A DNA stretch of 64,000 bases from Stenotrophomonas sp. SAU14A_NAIMI4_5 (GCF_003086795.1 NZ_CP026003.1:1694777-1758776); one strand, 5' to 3'. Numbered from the stretch's first letter, positions 22,806-34,507 are shown. Notes: a model not told the origin generated them from the sequence alone. Numbers and translations are program-made.

Positions 22806-24102
22806 CGGCCTGCTCGTCGGACAGGGTGCGCAGCAGCAGCTTGTCCACGCGTGCGCCGTCCAGGTCGACCACCTCGAAGCGCCAGCCGGCCCAATCGAAG
22901 TATTCGCCTGCATGCGGGATGCGGCCGAAGTAGTGGATGCACATGCCGGCCAGCGTGTAGTAGTCGCCGTCCTCGGCATCGGGCAGCTCGTTGCTGCCGA
23001 TCAGTTCGCGAAGGTCCTCGATCTGCAGCGAACCATCCACCAGCAGCGAGCCGTCCTCGCGGGTCACCACCAGCGCGTCTTCGTCGGCGTTTTCCACCGC
23101 CTGCAGGCGGCCGACCACCGCGCCCATCAGGTCGCTGATGGTCACCAGGCCCTGGATCTCGCCGTACTCGTCCACCACCAGCGCCATCGACTGCTGTTCC
23201 TCGCGGAAGATCTCCAGCAGCTTCATCGCGTGGGTCGATTCGGAAACGTACAGCGGCTCGCGCAGGGTCTGGAACAGCGCGTTGTCGCCGCGTGCCATGC
23301 GCGTGGCCAGCGACTTCAGTTCCAGGATGCCGACCACGTCCATGTCGTTGTCGCGCAGCACCGGGTACCGCGAGAACTCGTGCTCGGCCATGATTTCGAG
23401 GTTGCGCTCCAGCCCGGCCTGGGTGTCGAGCCAGGCGATGCGGTTGCGCGGGGTCATCAGGCTGTCGGCGGTGCGGTCGCCCAGGCGCATTACACGGTTC
23501 ATCATGTCGCGCTCGTGGGTGTCGATCACGCCGGCCTCGTGGCTCTCGGCCACCAGCATGCGGATCTCTTCTTCGGTCACCTGGGCAGCCTCGTCCTGGC
23601 CCAGGCCCATCACCTTCAGCATCAGCTGGGTGGTCTTGGACAGCAGCCAGACGAAGGGCAGGGCCAGCTTGGCCAGCCAGCTCATCGGCATGGCCACCAG
23701 GCCGGCGATGGCCTCGGACCGGGTCAGGGCCAGGCGCTTGGGCACCAGCTCGCCGAAGATCAGGGTGATGAAGGTGATCAGGCTGACGGCCAGCACCGTG
23801 CCGATCTTGCCGGCATAGGCAAAGCCGGGCATCAGCCCCTCGATCCAGCCGCCGAAGGCTTCGCCCAGTGCCTCACCGCCCAGATAGCCGGTCAGGACGC
23901 CGATGACGGTAATGCCGATCTGGACGGTGGACAGGAAGCTTTCAGGCTTCTCGGAGAGCTCCAGCGCCTTGGCTGCGCGCTTGGAGGTGGCCGCCATCTG
24001 CTTCAGGCGGCTCTTGCGCGAGGTCATGACCGACATCTCGGACATGGCAAAGAAGCCGTTCAGAAGAACAAGCGCGAAAACAATCAGGATCATTTCAAAC
24101 AC
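22789..24102 (-). CDS. CNNM/CorC-type membrane protein with CBS domains (hemolysin family)
   Basis: A 437-residue protein. An N-terminal DUF21/CNNM membrane domain (residues 1-180; GFFAMSEMSVMTSRKSRLKQ, QIGITVIGVLTGYLGGEALG, IFGELVPKRLAL) is followed by paired CBS domains (MTPRNRIAWLDTQ, YPVLRDNDMDVVGILELK, ALVVDEYGEIQGLVTISDLMG). It ends with a CorC_HlyC domain (DGDYYTLAGMCIHYFGRIP). The family includes magnesium/cobalt export-related proteins and putative hemolysins. Transport of Mg2+ is plausible, not shown. ExoD-like gene follows with overlap. Confidence 0.85.
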   Translation of the reverse strand: MFEMILIVFALVLLNGFFAMSEMSVMTSRKSRLKQMAATSKRAAKALELSEKPESFLSTVQIGITVIGVLTGYLGGEALGEAFGGWIEGLMPGFAYAGKIGTVLAVSLITFITLIFGELVPKRLALTRSEAIAGLVAMPMSWLAKLALPFVWLLSKTTQLMLKVMGLGQDEAAQVTEEEIRMLVAESHEAGVIDTHERDMMNRVMRLGDRTADSLMTPRNRIAWLDTQAGLERNLEIMAEHEFSRYPVLRDNDMDVVGILELKSLATRMARGDNALFQTLREPLYVSESTHAMKLLEIFREEQQSMALVVDEYGEIQGLVTISDLMGAVVGRLQAVENADEDALVVTREDGSLLVDGSLQIEDLRELIGSNELPDAEDGDYYTLAGMCIHYFGRIPHAGEYFDWAGWRFEVVDLDGARVDKLLLRTLSDEQADELTA

Positions 24103-24386
24103 GGGCGTCGTCCCCGGTTGGTGGCAGGGAGGGCGGGTGCTTGCAGTGGCGGCAGGCGCTCAGGAACGGGGTCCGGCGCGGCGCAGGGGGGTAAGGGTCG
24201 TCGTCCATAAGGTGCGCCCGGGGGGCGCGCTGGCATCTTAGCAAAGGCCCACGGCAGGGTGGCAACTACCTGTTCAGGTTGGGGGTTTCCACCCCCTCTT
24301 GGGGGGCGGGGATACCCGGAATGGTCATCTAGCCGTCATAATTCGTCCTGGTGCCGTCCTTCCCGCGACGGCTGACAGGTTTCTCA

Positions 24387-25013
24387 ATGTTCTCTCTGCA
24401 GACCATTTTCGGTTCCGGCAAACAGTTCTACACCCTGCTTGATGAGGCCGCCGTCGCGGCCAACGACGCCGCCAAGGCACTGCATTCGATGCTGCGCGAG
24501 GCCGACCGCCAGCCGGCGCTGGACGCCTTCAAGCTGGCCCGCCTGCGCGAGCGGGCGGCCTCGGACAAGATCAGCCAGGCGCTGGTGGACAGCTTCATGA
24601 CCCCGATCGAGCGCGAGGACATCGAGGCGCTGGGTTCGGCCCTGTACAAGATTCCGAAGCAGATCGAGAAGTTCGCCGATCGCTATTCGCTGGCCACGAC
24701 CCACCTGGAACACATCGACTTCGCGCCGCGCGCGGCGATGCTGGAACAGGCCGCCGGCGTGGTGGTGGAGATGGTGGCCGACCTACGCCACATGAACCTG
24801 GACCGCATGACCGCGCTGAACGAGAAGCTGCGCTCGCTGGAGAACGAGGCCGACCGCCTGATGCTCGAGCTGTACCGCGACATCTACTCGGGCCGCCTCG
24901 ACAACCTGCAGATGTTCCTGCTGAAGGAATTCTTCGAGATCCTGGAAAAGGCCATCGACCGCTGCCGCGAGGCGGGCGTCGTGGCGTACCAGATCGTCTT
25001 GAAGAACAGCTGA
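24387..25013 (+). CDS. DUF47/PhoU-like regulator of phosphate transport
   Basis: A 208-residue all-helical protein of the DUF47 family (FGSGKQFYTLLDEAAVAANDAA, TPIEREDIEALGSALYKIPKQIEKF, LENEADRLMLELYRDIYSG), similar to PhoU bundles. Genes of this family nearly always precede a Pit phosphate transporter, as here, with 13 bases between. The pairing suggests it modulates low-affinity phosphate uptake. The ATG at 24387 is the first Met of the conserved start (MFSLQTIFG). Confidence 0.88.
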   Translation: MFSLQTIFGSGKQFYTLLDEAAVAANDAAKALHSMLREADRQPALDAFKLARLRERAASDKISQALVDSFMTPIEREDIEALGSALYKIPKQIEKFADRYSLATTHLEHIDFAPRAAMLEQAAGVVVEMVADLRHMNLDRMTALNEKLRSLENEADRLMLELYRDIYSGRLDNLQMFLLKEFFEILEKAIDRCREAGVVAYQIVLKNS

Positions 25014-25026
25014 CGGACGCCGCCGC

Positions 25027-26148
25027 ATGTTGACCCTTGTCCTGGTGGTGATCCTGGCCGCGCTCGTCTTCGAGTTCATCAACGGCTTCCACGACACTGC
25101 CAATTCCATTGCCACCGTGGTGGCGACCAAAGTGCTTTCGCCCGGCTGGGCGGTGATGCTGGCGGCGGGCATGAACCTGCTCGGCGCGCTGACCGGCACC
25201 GCAGTCGCACTCACCATCGCCTCGGGCCTGCTCAACACCAACGTCGTGGATGTCACCCCGCAGGTGATCCTCTGCGCGCTGCTGGGCGGCATCATCTGGA
25301 ACCTGATCACCTGGTGGAAGGGCCTGCCGTCCTCCTCCTCGCACGCCCTGATCGGTGGCCTGTGTGGCGCCGGCCTGGCCGCGGCCCACAACAACTGGGA
25401 CGCGCTGATCTGGTCCGAGCGCCTGGGCAGCTGGGCGCAGAACAAGGGCCTGCTGTGGAAGGTGTTCGTGCCGATGATCACCTCGCCGATCGCCGGCTTC
25501 CTGCTCGGCATCGTGGTGATGGTGCTGCTGTGGGCGATCATCGCCGGTCTGGCCAAGATCGGCGGCGCCATCGGCCGCCTGGCGCGCCCGCGCATCGTCA
25601 ACGCCTTCTTCGGCAAGGCGCAGATCGCCTCGGCGGCCTATATGGGCTTCGCCCACGGCCACAACGACGCGCAGAAGACCATGGGCATCATCGCCATGAC
25701 CCTGATCGGTGCCGAAGCGACCGGCGCGTTGAATGACCTGCCGTCGTGGCTGGCCTTCATGCACCCGGACGCGCACGCCGGTGACGGCATCGCCATGTGG
25801 ATCGTGCTGACCTGCGCGGTGGTGATGGCTGCCGGTACCGCCTCGGGCGGCTGGAAGATCATCAAGACCCTGGGCCACAAGATGGTCAAGCTGCACCCGA
25901 TCCACGGCTTCGCCGCGGAGACCAGCTCGGCCACGATCCTGACCCTGGCGGCCCACTTCGGCATGCCGGTCTCGACCACCCACAGCATCTCCACCGCCAT
26001 CATGGGCGTGGGCTTCGCCAAGAACCCGCGCTCGCTGAGGTTCGGCGTGATCGAACGCATCGTCTGGGCCTGGATCCTGACCATCCCCGCCGCCGGCGGC
26101 TGTGCGTACCTGATCCTGAAGCTGTTCGAGCTGTTCGGCTGGACCTGA
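25027..26148 (+). CDS. Inorganic phosphate transporter, PiT family
   Basis: A 373-residue membrane permease of about ten helices for metal-phosphate/proton symport. Both inverted-repeat signatures are present: FEFINGFHDTANSIATVVAT at the N-terminus and GFAHGHNDAQKTMGIIAM in the second half, plus LPSSSSHALIGG and TTHSISTAIMGVG. It is in an operon with the DUF47 gene. A strong intrinsic terminator lies about 60 bases after its stop. Confidence 0.92.
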   Translation: MLTLVLVVILAALVFEFINGFHDTANSIATVVATKVLSPGWAVMLAAGMNLLGALTGTAVALTIASGLLNTNVVDVTPQVILCALLGGIIWNLITWWKGLPSSSSHALIGGLCGAGLAAAHNNWDALIWSERLGSWAQNKGLLWKVFVPMITSPIAGFLLGIVVMVLLWAIIAGLAKIGGAIGRLARPRIVNAFFGKAQIASAAYMGFAHGHNDAQKTMGIIAMTLIGAEATGALNDLPSWLAFMHPDAHAGDGIAMWIVLTCAVVMAAGTASGGWKIIKTLGHKMVKLHPIHGFAAETSSATILTLAAHFGMPVSTTHSISTAIMGVGFAKNPRSLRFGVIERIVWAWILTIPAAGGCAYLILKLFELFGWT

Positions 26149-26161
26149 TGCCAACGGCCCT

Positions 26162-26202
26162 GGGGTCAGAGCCCTTTTCCTGCGGGAAAGGGATCCGACC
26201 CC
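26162..26202. repeat. GGGGTC-type 40-bp hairpin
   Basis: Ends GGGGTCAGAGC and GGATCCGACCCC enclose a stem CCTTTTCC/GGGAAAGG. It is one of six copies with invariant ends and variable but self-complementary apical stems. It sits between the phosphate transporter stop and its terminator. Confidence 0.8.
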
Positions 26203-26210
26203 GGTAAACG

Positions 26211-26242
26211 AAAAAGCCCGCCGGATTCCGGCGGGCTTTTTT
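26211..26242 (+). terminator. Intrinsic terminator, bidirectional
   Basis: AAAAAGCCCGCCGGA-TTCCGGCGGGCTTTTTT: a 12-bp GC-rich stem flanked by A-run and T-run. It can stop the phosphate operon and also reads on the other strand. Confidence 0.92.
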
Positions 26243-26272
26243 CATGGGAGAAACAATTTTTCTGTACCCATC

Positions 26273-26472
26273 GTGCCGACCAACGGTCGGCACCCACCAA
26301 CAGCAGCAGGTTCCAACAGCAGCAGATTCCATCAGCAGCTGGTTCCAGCAGCCCGCGGGAAACTGTCGAAGGCGGGGTGGGTCCGGTTGCGGGGGTGTGA
26401 GCGGCATGGATGCCGCGACCAAGCCCCCATGGATGGGTTTACGGCGTCCCCCGCAACCGGACCCACCCCGCC
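26273..26472. repeat. Composite repeat: GTGCCGACC hairpin plus 100-bp palindrome
   Basis: 26273-26293 is GTGCCGACCAACGGTCGGCAC. Then 26371-26395 (GGCGGGGTGGGTCCGGTTGC plus five G) and 26448-26472 are perfect 25-base inverted arms. Between them are small hairpins (GCGGCATGGATGCCGC and CCCCATGGATGGG). The same module order recurs at 46840-47146 and 50872-51039. The stretch 26243-26558 holds no gene. Confidence 0.8.
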
Positions 26473-26558
26473 AACCCAAGGAATCCCAGCTTCTGCAGTT
26501 GCAGCGGCAGTTGATCCAGCGGGTGCCGGGCCGCAGGCCCGGCCACCACCACTACCAA

Positions 26559-28055
26559 TCAGTTGCGCTGGAACAGCGCCTTCACGTCATTCCGGAACGC
26601 GGCCTGGCTGTCCGCCCGGCTGTAGAACATATGCCCACCCGGATAGCTGCGCACCTGCACCCGGTCCGGGTTGCTGCCCATCGTCGGCATCTGGTCCACC
26701 GTCAGGATCGACCCCATGAACGGGCACGACAGGTCATTCCAGCCATGCACGATCAGCACCTGCAGGTGCGGGTCGATCGCCACCGCCTGGCGCAGCTGGG
26801 TCACCGCGCCCTGGCGCAGCTCGCCACCGCGGTCCCACAGCCGGTTCACGTCGTAGTTCAGCGCCTGGTAGCGCGCATCGACCTTCCAGCCGACCACGCG
26901 GGTGACGAAGTCGACCATCGCCGTGGTCGTCGGCGCGATGATGCTGTCCAGCAGCGGATCATTGGCACGCTGTTCCGGATCGTTCGGGAACGGATCGAAC
27001 GCGGTCACGTTGGAATCGTAGCGGCTGCCCAGCGTGCCCTTGTCGCGGAACACCTCGCGCAGGTAGGCCTGGGTTTCCAGGCGGCCACCGGCGCGGCGCA
27101 CGAACTGCGGGTCAAGCCCGGTCAGCTCGGTCACCCGGCGCAGCATCGCCTCGGTCGCCTGCGGATCGCTGCGGCCCTTCATCAGCGCGGTGGCGTAGTC
27201 GCCACGGGTGTATTCGACCACTTCGCGCATCGCCGCATCGGTCAGCTTGCCCTGGCGCTCCAGGTGCGCCGCCGCGATCGACGGCAGCGTCTGCATCCAC
27301 GCCATCGGCGAGACGTCGGCGTTGTCTTCCAGGGTCGGGCTCAGGTACGGCGACACCAGCACCAGGCCGTTCATCGCCACGCCCAGGCGCGTCTGCAGGT
27401 AGTGGGTGATGCGCGGGCCGCGGTAGCCGCCGTAGCTTTCGCCGGTCAGGTACTTGCGCGCGCCCATGCGCTGGTTGCGCAGCAGCCAGTCGTAGATCGA
27501 GCGCGACAGGTACTCGATGTCGGCGCTGGGGTTGTACAGCTGCTTCTTCGCCTCGTCATCGCCGATGCGTGCGCGGCTGAAGCCGGTGCCGACCGGGTCG
27601 ATGAACACCAGGTCGGTGAAGTCCAGCCAGGTGCCCGGGTTGTCGTGCAGGGTGGCCGGTGCCGAGGCGCTGTCGCCTTCGGAACCGAAGGTGACCACCT
27701 TGGGCCCGATCGCGCCCATGTTGAGGTAGACCGACGATGCGCCCGGGCCGCCGTTGAGCGCGAAGGTCACCGGCCGGTCCTTGCCGGGCATGGTGTAGGC
27801 GGTGAACACCACATCGGCGATCACCTTGCCCTTGTCATCGCGCACCGGCAGGGTGCCGACGGTGGCGGTGTAGTCGAGGGTGCGGCCGGCCAGGCGGATG
27901 CTCTGGCGGACGGAGGCATCGGCCGGCAACGCGGGCGCCTCGGTCTTCTCCTCCTTGGCATCGGGCTTGGATTCGGCGGCCGACGCAGTGACGACGCAGG
28001 CGGGGGCAACGAGCAGGCCGACGCAGAGCGTGGCGATGTGCAGCAGGGACTTCAT
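26559..28055 (-). CDS. Exported S10-family serine carboxypeptidase-like peptidase
   Basis: A 498-residue protein with a signal peptide (MKSLLHIATLCVGLLVAPAC, cleavage after ASA). The S10 family features are visible: oxyanion region FALNGGPGASSVY, nucleophile GESYGGYRG, catalytic Asp in VHGWNDLSCPF and His in YPGGHMFYSR. It probably removes C-terminal residues from peptides in the periplasm or outside the cell. A Cys in the signal region does not form a convincing lipobox. Downstream lies the composite repeat. The GNAT gene upstream ends 109 bases away. Confidence 0.88.
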   Translation of the reverse strand: MKSLLHIATLCVGLLVAPACVVTASAAESKPDAKEEKTEAPALPADASVRQSIRLAGRTLDYTATVGTLPVRDDKGKVIADVVFTAYTMPGKDRPVTFALNGGPGASSVYLNMGAIGPKVVTFGSEGDSASAPATLHDNPGTWLDFTDLVFIDPVGTGFSRARIGDDEAKKQLYNPSADIEYLSRSIYDWLLRNQRMGARKYLTGESYGGYRGPRITHYLQTRLGVAMNGLVLVSPYLSPTLEDNADVSPMAWMQTLPSIAAAHLERQGKLTDAAMREVVEYTRGDYATALMKGRSDPQATEAMLRRVTELTGLDPQFVRRAGGRLETQAYLREVFRDKGTLGSRYDSNVTAFDPFPNDPEQRANDPLLDSIIAPTTTAMVDFVTRVVGWKVDARYQALNYDVNRLWDRGGELRQGAVTQLRQAVAIDPHLQVLIVHGWNDLSCPFMGSILTVDQMPTMGSNPDRVQVRSYPGGHMFYSRADSQAAFRNDVKALFQRN

Positions 28056-28164
28056 GGCACCAGGACGGTAGCGGAAGAGGGTCCTGATGCTAGGCCGCTG
28101 CCGCGCGTGCCGGATGTGTCCAAAGGCATGGCCGCGGCGGATCGCCGGTTGCAGCCAGATTCGG

Positions 28165-28743
28165 TCAAGCGGGAAGGACGCTGCGGTCGCCGTCGTCGGC
28201 CAGCAGGCCGTACACCGCCGAATCGGACAGCTCCCCCTGGATGCGCCAGCGCTGGCGCAGCACGCCTTCCAGGTGGAAGCCGAGGCGGTCGAGCACGTGC
28301 GCGGACGGGCGGTTGCGCGGGTCGATCTCCGCTTCAACCCGGTGCAGGCCCAGGGTGTCGAACAGATAGGTAACCACCTGCTGCAGCGCCTCGTGCATGT
28401 AGCCCTGGCCCTGCTTGCCCGGGGCCAGCAGGTAGCCGATCTCGGCGCGGGCTGCGTCGCGGTCCAGGGCGAACACCACGCAGATGCCCAGCAGCGGGCC
28501 GTCCAGTGATTCGCGCACCGCCAGCTTGAGCTGGGTGCCGGTGGTGTGCGCGGCGAGGTCGTCGTCGATCTGCGCGCGGGCCTCGGTCGGCCGCGTCCAC
28601 GCCGGATGGTTCCAGAAGCGCATCACGTCCGGGTCGGACTGCAGGGCGAACAGGGCGGCCGCATCATCGCGGCGGATCGGGCTCAGGACCAGGCGCGCGC
28701 TGTGCAGCGGCAATCCCGGGAACAGCAGCGAGTGGCTGGCCAA
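28165..28743 (-). CDS. RimJ/RimL-type GNAT acetyltransferase
   Basis: A 192-residue acetyltransferase of the RimJ/RimL (Acetyltransf_3) type: SARLVLSPIRRDDAAALFAL, EIGYLLAPGKQGQGYMHEALQQVV with the acetyl-CoA loop QGQGYM, and GLHRVEAEIDPRNRPSAHVLDRLGF. It could acetylate a protein N-terminus or a small amine; this cannot be decided. It is followed by the exported peptidase gene on the same strand. Confidence 0.85.
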   Translation of the reverse strand: MASHSLLFPGLPLHSARLVLSPIRRDDAAALFALQSDPDVMRFWNHPAWTRPTEARAQIDDDLAAHTTGTQLKLAVRESLDGPLLGICVVFALDRDAARAEIGYLLAPGKQGQGYMHEALQQVVTYLFDTLGLHRVEAEIDPRNRPSAHVLDRLGFHLEGVLRQRWRIQGELSDSAVYGLLADDGDRSVLPA

Positions 28744-28775
28744 TACGAGGGTCCACGCAGATGAGGGGGCAGCCT

Positions 28776-28878
28776 GGGGTCGGATCCGTTTTCCGCGGGA
28801 AAACGGCTCTGACCCCGGTAACCCGGCACGACCAACATCGGGGTCAGAGCCCTTTCCTGCGGAAAGGGATCCGACCCC
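28776..28878. repeat. Two GGGGTC-type hairpins in opposite orientation
   Basis: 28776-28816 starts GGGGTCGGATCC and ends CTCTGACCCC, with apical stem GTTTTCC/GGAAAAC. 28840-28878 starts GGGGTCAGAGCC and ends ATCCGACCCC with apical stem CTTTCC/GGAAAG. They lie between parE and the acetyltransferase gene and have no T-run. Confidence 0.8.
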
Positions 28879-28887
28879 GCGCGGAGA

Positions 28888-30777
28888 TCAGGCTTCCAGC
28901 GAAGCCAGGTCGCCCTTGCTCTCCAGCCAGCCCTTGCGATCAGATGCACGCTTCTTGGCCAGCAGCATGTCCATCAGCGAACGGGTCTGTTCGCCATCAT
29001 CCACCGTCAGCTGCACCAGGCGGCGCGTATCGGGGTGGATGGTCGATTCGCGCAGCTGCGGCGGGTTCATTTCGCCCAGGCCCTTGAAGCGGGTGACGTT
29101 GACCGCGCCCTTGATCTTCTCGCGTTCGATCTTGTCCAGGATCGAGCGCTTTTCTTCCTCGTCCAGGGCGTAGAACACCTGCTTGCCCACGTCGACGCGG
29201 AACAGCGGCGGCATCGCCACGAACACATGGCCGGCATCGACCAGCGCCGGGAAGTGCTTGAGGAACAGCGCGGTCAGCAGGGTGGCGATGTGCAGGCCAT
29301 CCGAGTCGGCGTCGGCGAGGATGACGATCTTGCCGTAACGCAGGCCGGCGATGTCTTCCTTGCCCGGGTCGCAGCCGATGGCCACGGCCAGGTTGTGCAC
29401 TTCTTCCGAGGCCAGCACGCTGTTGGACGACACTTCCCAGGTGTTGAGGATCTTGCCGCGCAGCGGCAGGATCGCCTGGAAGTCCTTGTCGCGGGCCTGC
29501 TTGGCGCTGCCGCCTGCCGAGTCACCTTCCACCAGGAACAGTTCGGTGCGCGACAGGTCCTGGCTGATGCAGTCGGCCAGCTTGCCGGGCAGGGCCGGGC
29601 CCTGAGTGACCTTCTTGCGGACGACCAGCTTCTCGGTCTTCAGCCGCGCACTGGCGCGCTCGATGGCGATCTGCGCGATCTTCTCGCCCAGCTCCACGTT
29701 CTGGTTCAACAGCAGGCTGAAGGCATCGTGGGCGGCGCCTTCGACGAAACCGGCGGCCTGGCGCGAGGACAGGCGTTCCTTGGTCTGGCCGCTGAACTGC
29801 GGGTCGGTCATCTTCAGCGACAGTACGAACGACACGCGGTCCCACACGTCTTCCGGGGCCAGCTTGACGCCGCGCGGCAGCAGGTTTCGGAAGTCGCAGA
29901 ACTCGCGCAGCGCTTCGGTCAGGCCGGTACGCAGGCCGTTGGCGTGGGTGCCGTGCTGGGCGGTGGGAATCAGGTTGACGTAGCTTTCCTGCACCAGCTC
30001 GCCTTCGGGCAGCCAGGCCACGGCCCAGTCAACGATCTCCGTATCCTTCTTCAGGTTGCCGACGAACAGATCGGCCGGCAGCGATTCGCGGTCGCCCAGC
30101 TCCATCTTCAGATAGTCGCGCAGGCCGTCTTCGTAGTACCAGGTGTCGACTTCGCCGGTGGCTTCGTCGGTCAGCTTCACGGTCAGGCCCGGGCACAGCA
30201 CGGCCTTGGCGCGCAGCAGGTGCTTGAGCGCACGCACGGCGAACTTGGGCGTATCGAAGTACTTCGGGTCCGGCCAGAAGCGCAGGCGGGTACCGGTGTT
30301 CTTCTTGCCGACCGTGCCGACCACTTCCAGCGGCGAGGCGCGGTCGCCATCGCGGAAGGTGATGCGATGCTCGGCACCGTCGCGCTTGATGTGGATTTCG
30401 ACCAGGGTGGACAGCGCGTTGACCACGCTGACGCCCACGCCGTGCAGGCCGCCGGAGAAGGTGTAGTTGTTGTTGTTGAACTTGCCGCCCGCGTGCAGGC
30501 GGGTCAGGATCAGCTCGACGCCCGGGATCTTTTCTTCCGGATGGATGTCCACCGGCATGCCGCGGCCGTCATCGCTGACCTCCACGCTGCCGTCCTTGTA
30601 CAGGGTGATCTCGATCGAGCGGGCGTGGCCGGCGAGGGCCTCGTCCACCGAGTTATCGATCACTTCCTGCGCAAGGTGGTTCGGGCGCGCGGTGTCGGTG
30701 TACATGCCAGGACGGCGCTTGACCGGGTCAAGGCCGGACAGGACTTCAATATCGGCGGCGTTATAGCGTGCGTTCAT
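28888..30777 (-). CDS. parE: DNA topoisomerase IV subunit B
   Basis: A 629-residue ATPase subunit of topoisomerase IV, which unlinks daughter chromosomes. The GHKL ATPase domain (residues 1-220) shows VIDNSVDEALAGHA, DDGRGMPVDIHP and GGLHGVGVSVVNAL. The TOPRIM part has LFLVEGDSAGGSAKQARD and ILADADSDGLHIATL. The C-terminus has RFKGLGEMNPPQL. The presence of ADSDG and the 629-residue length, lacking the large GyrB insertion, favours ParE. It is divergent from a small exported-protein gene. Confidence 0.95.
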   Translation of the reverse strand: MNARYNAADIEVLSGLDPVKRRPGMYTDTARPNHLAQEVIDNSVDEALAGHARSIEITLYKDGSVEVSDDGRGMPVDIHPEEKIPGVELILTRLHAGGKFNNNNYTFSGGLHGVGVSVVNALSTLVEIHIKRDGAEHRITFRDGDRASPLEVVGTVGKKNTGTRLRFWPDPKYFDTPKFAVRALKHLLRAKAVLCPGLTVKLTDEATGEVDTWYYEDGLRDYLKMELGDRESLPADLFVGNLKKDTEIVDWAVAWLPEGELVQESYVNLIPTAQHGTHANGLRTGLTEALREFCDFRNLLPRGVKLAPEDVWDRVSFVLSLKMTDPQFSGQTKERLSSRQAAGFVEGAAHDAFSLLLNQNVELGEKIAQIAIERASARLKTEKLVVRKKVTQGPALPGKLADCISQDLSRTELFLVEGDSAGGSAKQARDKDFQAILPLRGKILNTWEVSSNSVLASEEVHNLAVAIGCDPGKEDIAGLRYGKIVILADADSDGLHIATLLTALFLKHFPALVDAGHVFVAMPPLFRVDVGKQVFYALDEEEKRSILDKIEREKIKGAVNVTRFKGLGEMNPPQLRESTIHPDTRRLVQLTVDDGEQTRSLMDMLLAKKRASDRKGWLESKGDLASLEA

Positions 30778-30935
30778 CTATCTTCAAAGCGCGGAGCGAC
30801 GCGCAAGTGTGCGGCGTGGACGGGAATTTTGCACGCCTGCGGTTCAGCCTCGGCGCCGGGGAGGGGGTAAAATGACAGTCGCTGGAATCTGAACGCCGGC
30901 GCCCCCATGTCCAAGCCATACGCGAGGAGGACTCC

Positions 30936-31172
30936 ATGAAGAAGTTGCTGACCATTGCGATCTTGGCCGCTGCCGCCGTTGCAGTGCCGCTGGTGATGGC
31001 GCAGAACGCAGGCCCGTCGGCCCCGCAGCAGGGTGACCAGGCGGACAAGGCCGCGCAGTCCGAGGCGGATGCCAAGGCCAAGCGCCGCGCCCAGGCCAAT
31101 GCCGAAATGAAGGCCAAAGGCCAGCCGGTCCCGCAGCAGGAAGAAGAAGAGGAAGCGCGGAAGAAGAAGTAA
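30936..31172 (+). CDS. Small exported, highly charged protein
   Basis: A 78-residue protein. A clear signal peptide (KKLLTIAILAAAAVAVPLVMA) is followed by a low-complexity, Lys/Glu/Gln-rich mature part (QSEADAKAKRRAQANAEMKA) ending in EEEEEARKKK. No family is recognised. A good ribosome site (GAGGAG) precedes the ATG and an intrinsic terminator follows, so it is probably a single-gene transcript. Confidence 0.7.
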   Translation: MKKLLTIAILAAAAVAVPLVMAQNAGPSAPQQGDQADKAAQSEADAKAKRRAQANAEMKAKGQPVPQQEEEEEARKKK

Positions 31173-31216
31173 GGCGTCCGCCGCCGAGGCTTCTGCCGCA
31201 AGGCTCTGGCCCCTGA

Positions 31217-33235
<2,019 letters not shown>

Positions 33236-33323
33236 CTTGTGAAGGGGGGCTTCGGCCCCCATCCTGCATGCTTCAACCCCAGCACGCCGGTCCTGCCGGC
33301 GTAGCGGACAACAAGGAAACGCC

Positions 33324-34154
33324 ATGAAACTGTGTGGATTCGAGGTCGGGCTGGACCAGCCCCTGTTCCTGATCGCCGGCCCCTGCGTGATCGAGTCGAT
33401 GCAGTTGCAGCTCGATACCGCCGGCAAGCTGAAGGAGATCACCGATCGCCTCGGCGTCAACTTCATCTTCAAGTCGAGCTTCGACAAGGCCAACCGTACT
33501 TCGGGCACCGCCTTCCGCGGCCCGGGCATGGAAGAGGGCCTGAAGGTGCTGGCCGAAGTGAAGAAGCAGATCGGCGTGCCGGTGCTGACCGACGTGCACG
33601 AATACACCCCGATGGACGAAGTGGCCTCGGTGGTGGACGTGCTGCAGACCCCGGCGTTCCTGGTCCGCCAGACCGATTTCATCCGCAAGGTGTGCGCGGC
33701 CGGCAAGCCGGTCAACATCAAGAAGGGCCAGTTCCTGGCACCGTGGGACATGAAGCCGGTCGTCGAGAAGGCCAAGTCCACCGGCAACGAGCAGATCATG
33801 GTCTGCGAGCGTGGCGCCAGCTTCGGCTACAACAACCTGGTCAGCGACATGCGTTCGCTGGCGGTGATGCGTGATACCGGCTGCCCGGTGGTGTTCGATG
33901 CCACCCATTCGGTGCAGCTGCCGGGCGGGCAGGGCACCAGTTCCGGTGGCCAGCGCGAACACGTGCCGGTGCTGGCACGCGCGGCGGTGGCAGTGGGCAT
34001 CTCCGGCCTGTTTGCCGAGACCCATCCGGATCCTTCCAAGGCACTGTCCGATGGCCCGAACGCGTGGCCGCTGGACCAGATGGAAGCCCTGCTCGAGACC
34101 CTGATGGAGCTCGACGCGGTGACCAAGAAGCACGGTTTCTCGCGCTTTGCGTGA
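33324..34154 (+). CDS. kdsA: 3-deoxy-8-phosphooctulonate (KDO-8-phosphate) synthase
   Basis: A 276-residue aldolase-type enzyme joining arabinose-5-phosphate and phosphoenolpyruvate for the Kdo of lipopolysaccharide. Motifs include [41 protein letters not shown] and [14 protein letters not shown], as in the family. The stop overlaps the GTG of the following membrane-protein gene (GTGA), so the two are coupled. Confidence 0.97.
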   Translation: MKLCGFEVGLDQPLFLIAGPCVIESMQLQLDTAGKLKEITDRLGVNFIFKSSFDKANRTSGTAFRGPGMEEGLKVLAEVKKQIGVPVLTDVHEYTPMDEVASVVDVLQTPAFLVRQTDFIRKVCAAGKPVNIKKGQFLAPWDMKPVVEKAKSTGNEQIMVCERGASFGYNNLVSDMRSLAVMRDTGCPVVFDATHSVQLPGGQGTSSGGQREHVPVLARAAVAVGISGLFAETHPDPSKALSDGPNAWPLDQMEALLETLMELDAVTKKHGFSRFA

Positions 34155-34507
34155 GTCTTGACCCGTGGGCGGCGCTGGAAGCCCAGCGTCGCCGGCGGCA
34201 TTGGCGCCGCTGGCCGTGGGGCTGGCTGGCGCTGGCGCTGGGCCTGCTCACCTGGGCGGCATTCGGCTACGCCGTGCTGCTGGGCGCTGCCGGCATGCGC
34301 ATGCCGGGCGATGGTGCGGCCCCGCACTGGCAGGCCATGATGTTCAAGGTTGCCTTCTGCGCGGCTGTCGTGATGTATGCGGCCAGTACCGCAAGCACCG
34401 TGCTGGGCTGGCGGCTGCAACGCGCGCGCGTCGCCGCTGCGCTGGCCGCGGTGCTGCTGGTCGTGCCTTCCATCCTGCTGGCATGGACGCTGCTTGCCCA
34501 GCTGTGA
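34151..34507 (+). CDS. Small three-helix membrane protein (paralogue A)
   Basis: A 118-residue protein starting at a GTG that overlaps the kdsA stop. It has a basic N-terminus ([12 protein letters not shown]) and three hydrophobic helices ([59 protein letters not shown]). The segment after helix 1, GMRMPGDG, recurs as GMPGDG in the next gene, which has the same topology. The two are tandem paralogues. Function unknown; the coupling to kdsA hints at an envelope role but does not prove it. Confidence 0.7.
   Translation: MSLDPWAALEAQRRRRHWRRWPWGWLALALGLLTWAAFGYAVLLGAAGMRMPGDGAAPHWQAMMFKVAFCAAVVMYAASTASTVLGWRLQRARVAAALAAVLLVVPSILLAWTLLAQL

Noticed and set aside
33245..33260. Terminator after pyrG (GGGGGC-TTCG-GCCCCC)
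   Set aside because: A stable hairpin but with no T-run; kept only as a note under pyrG.
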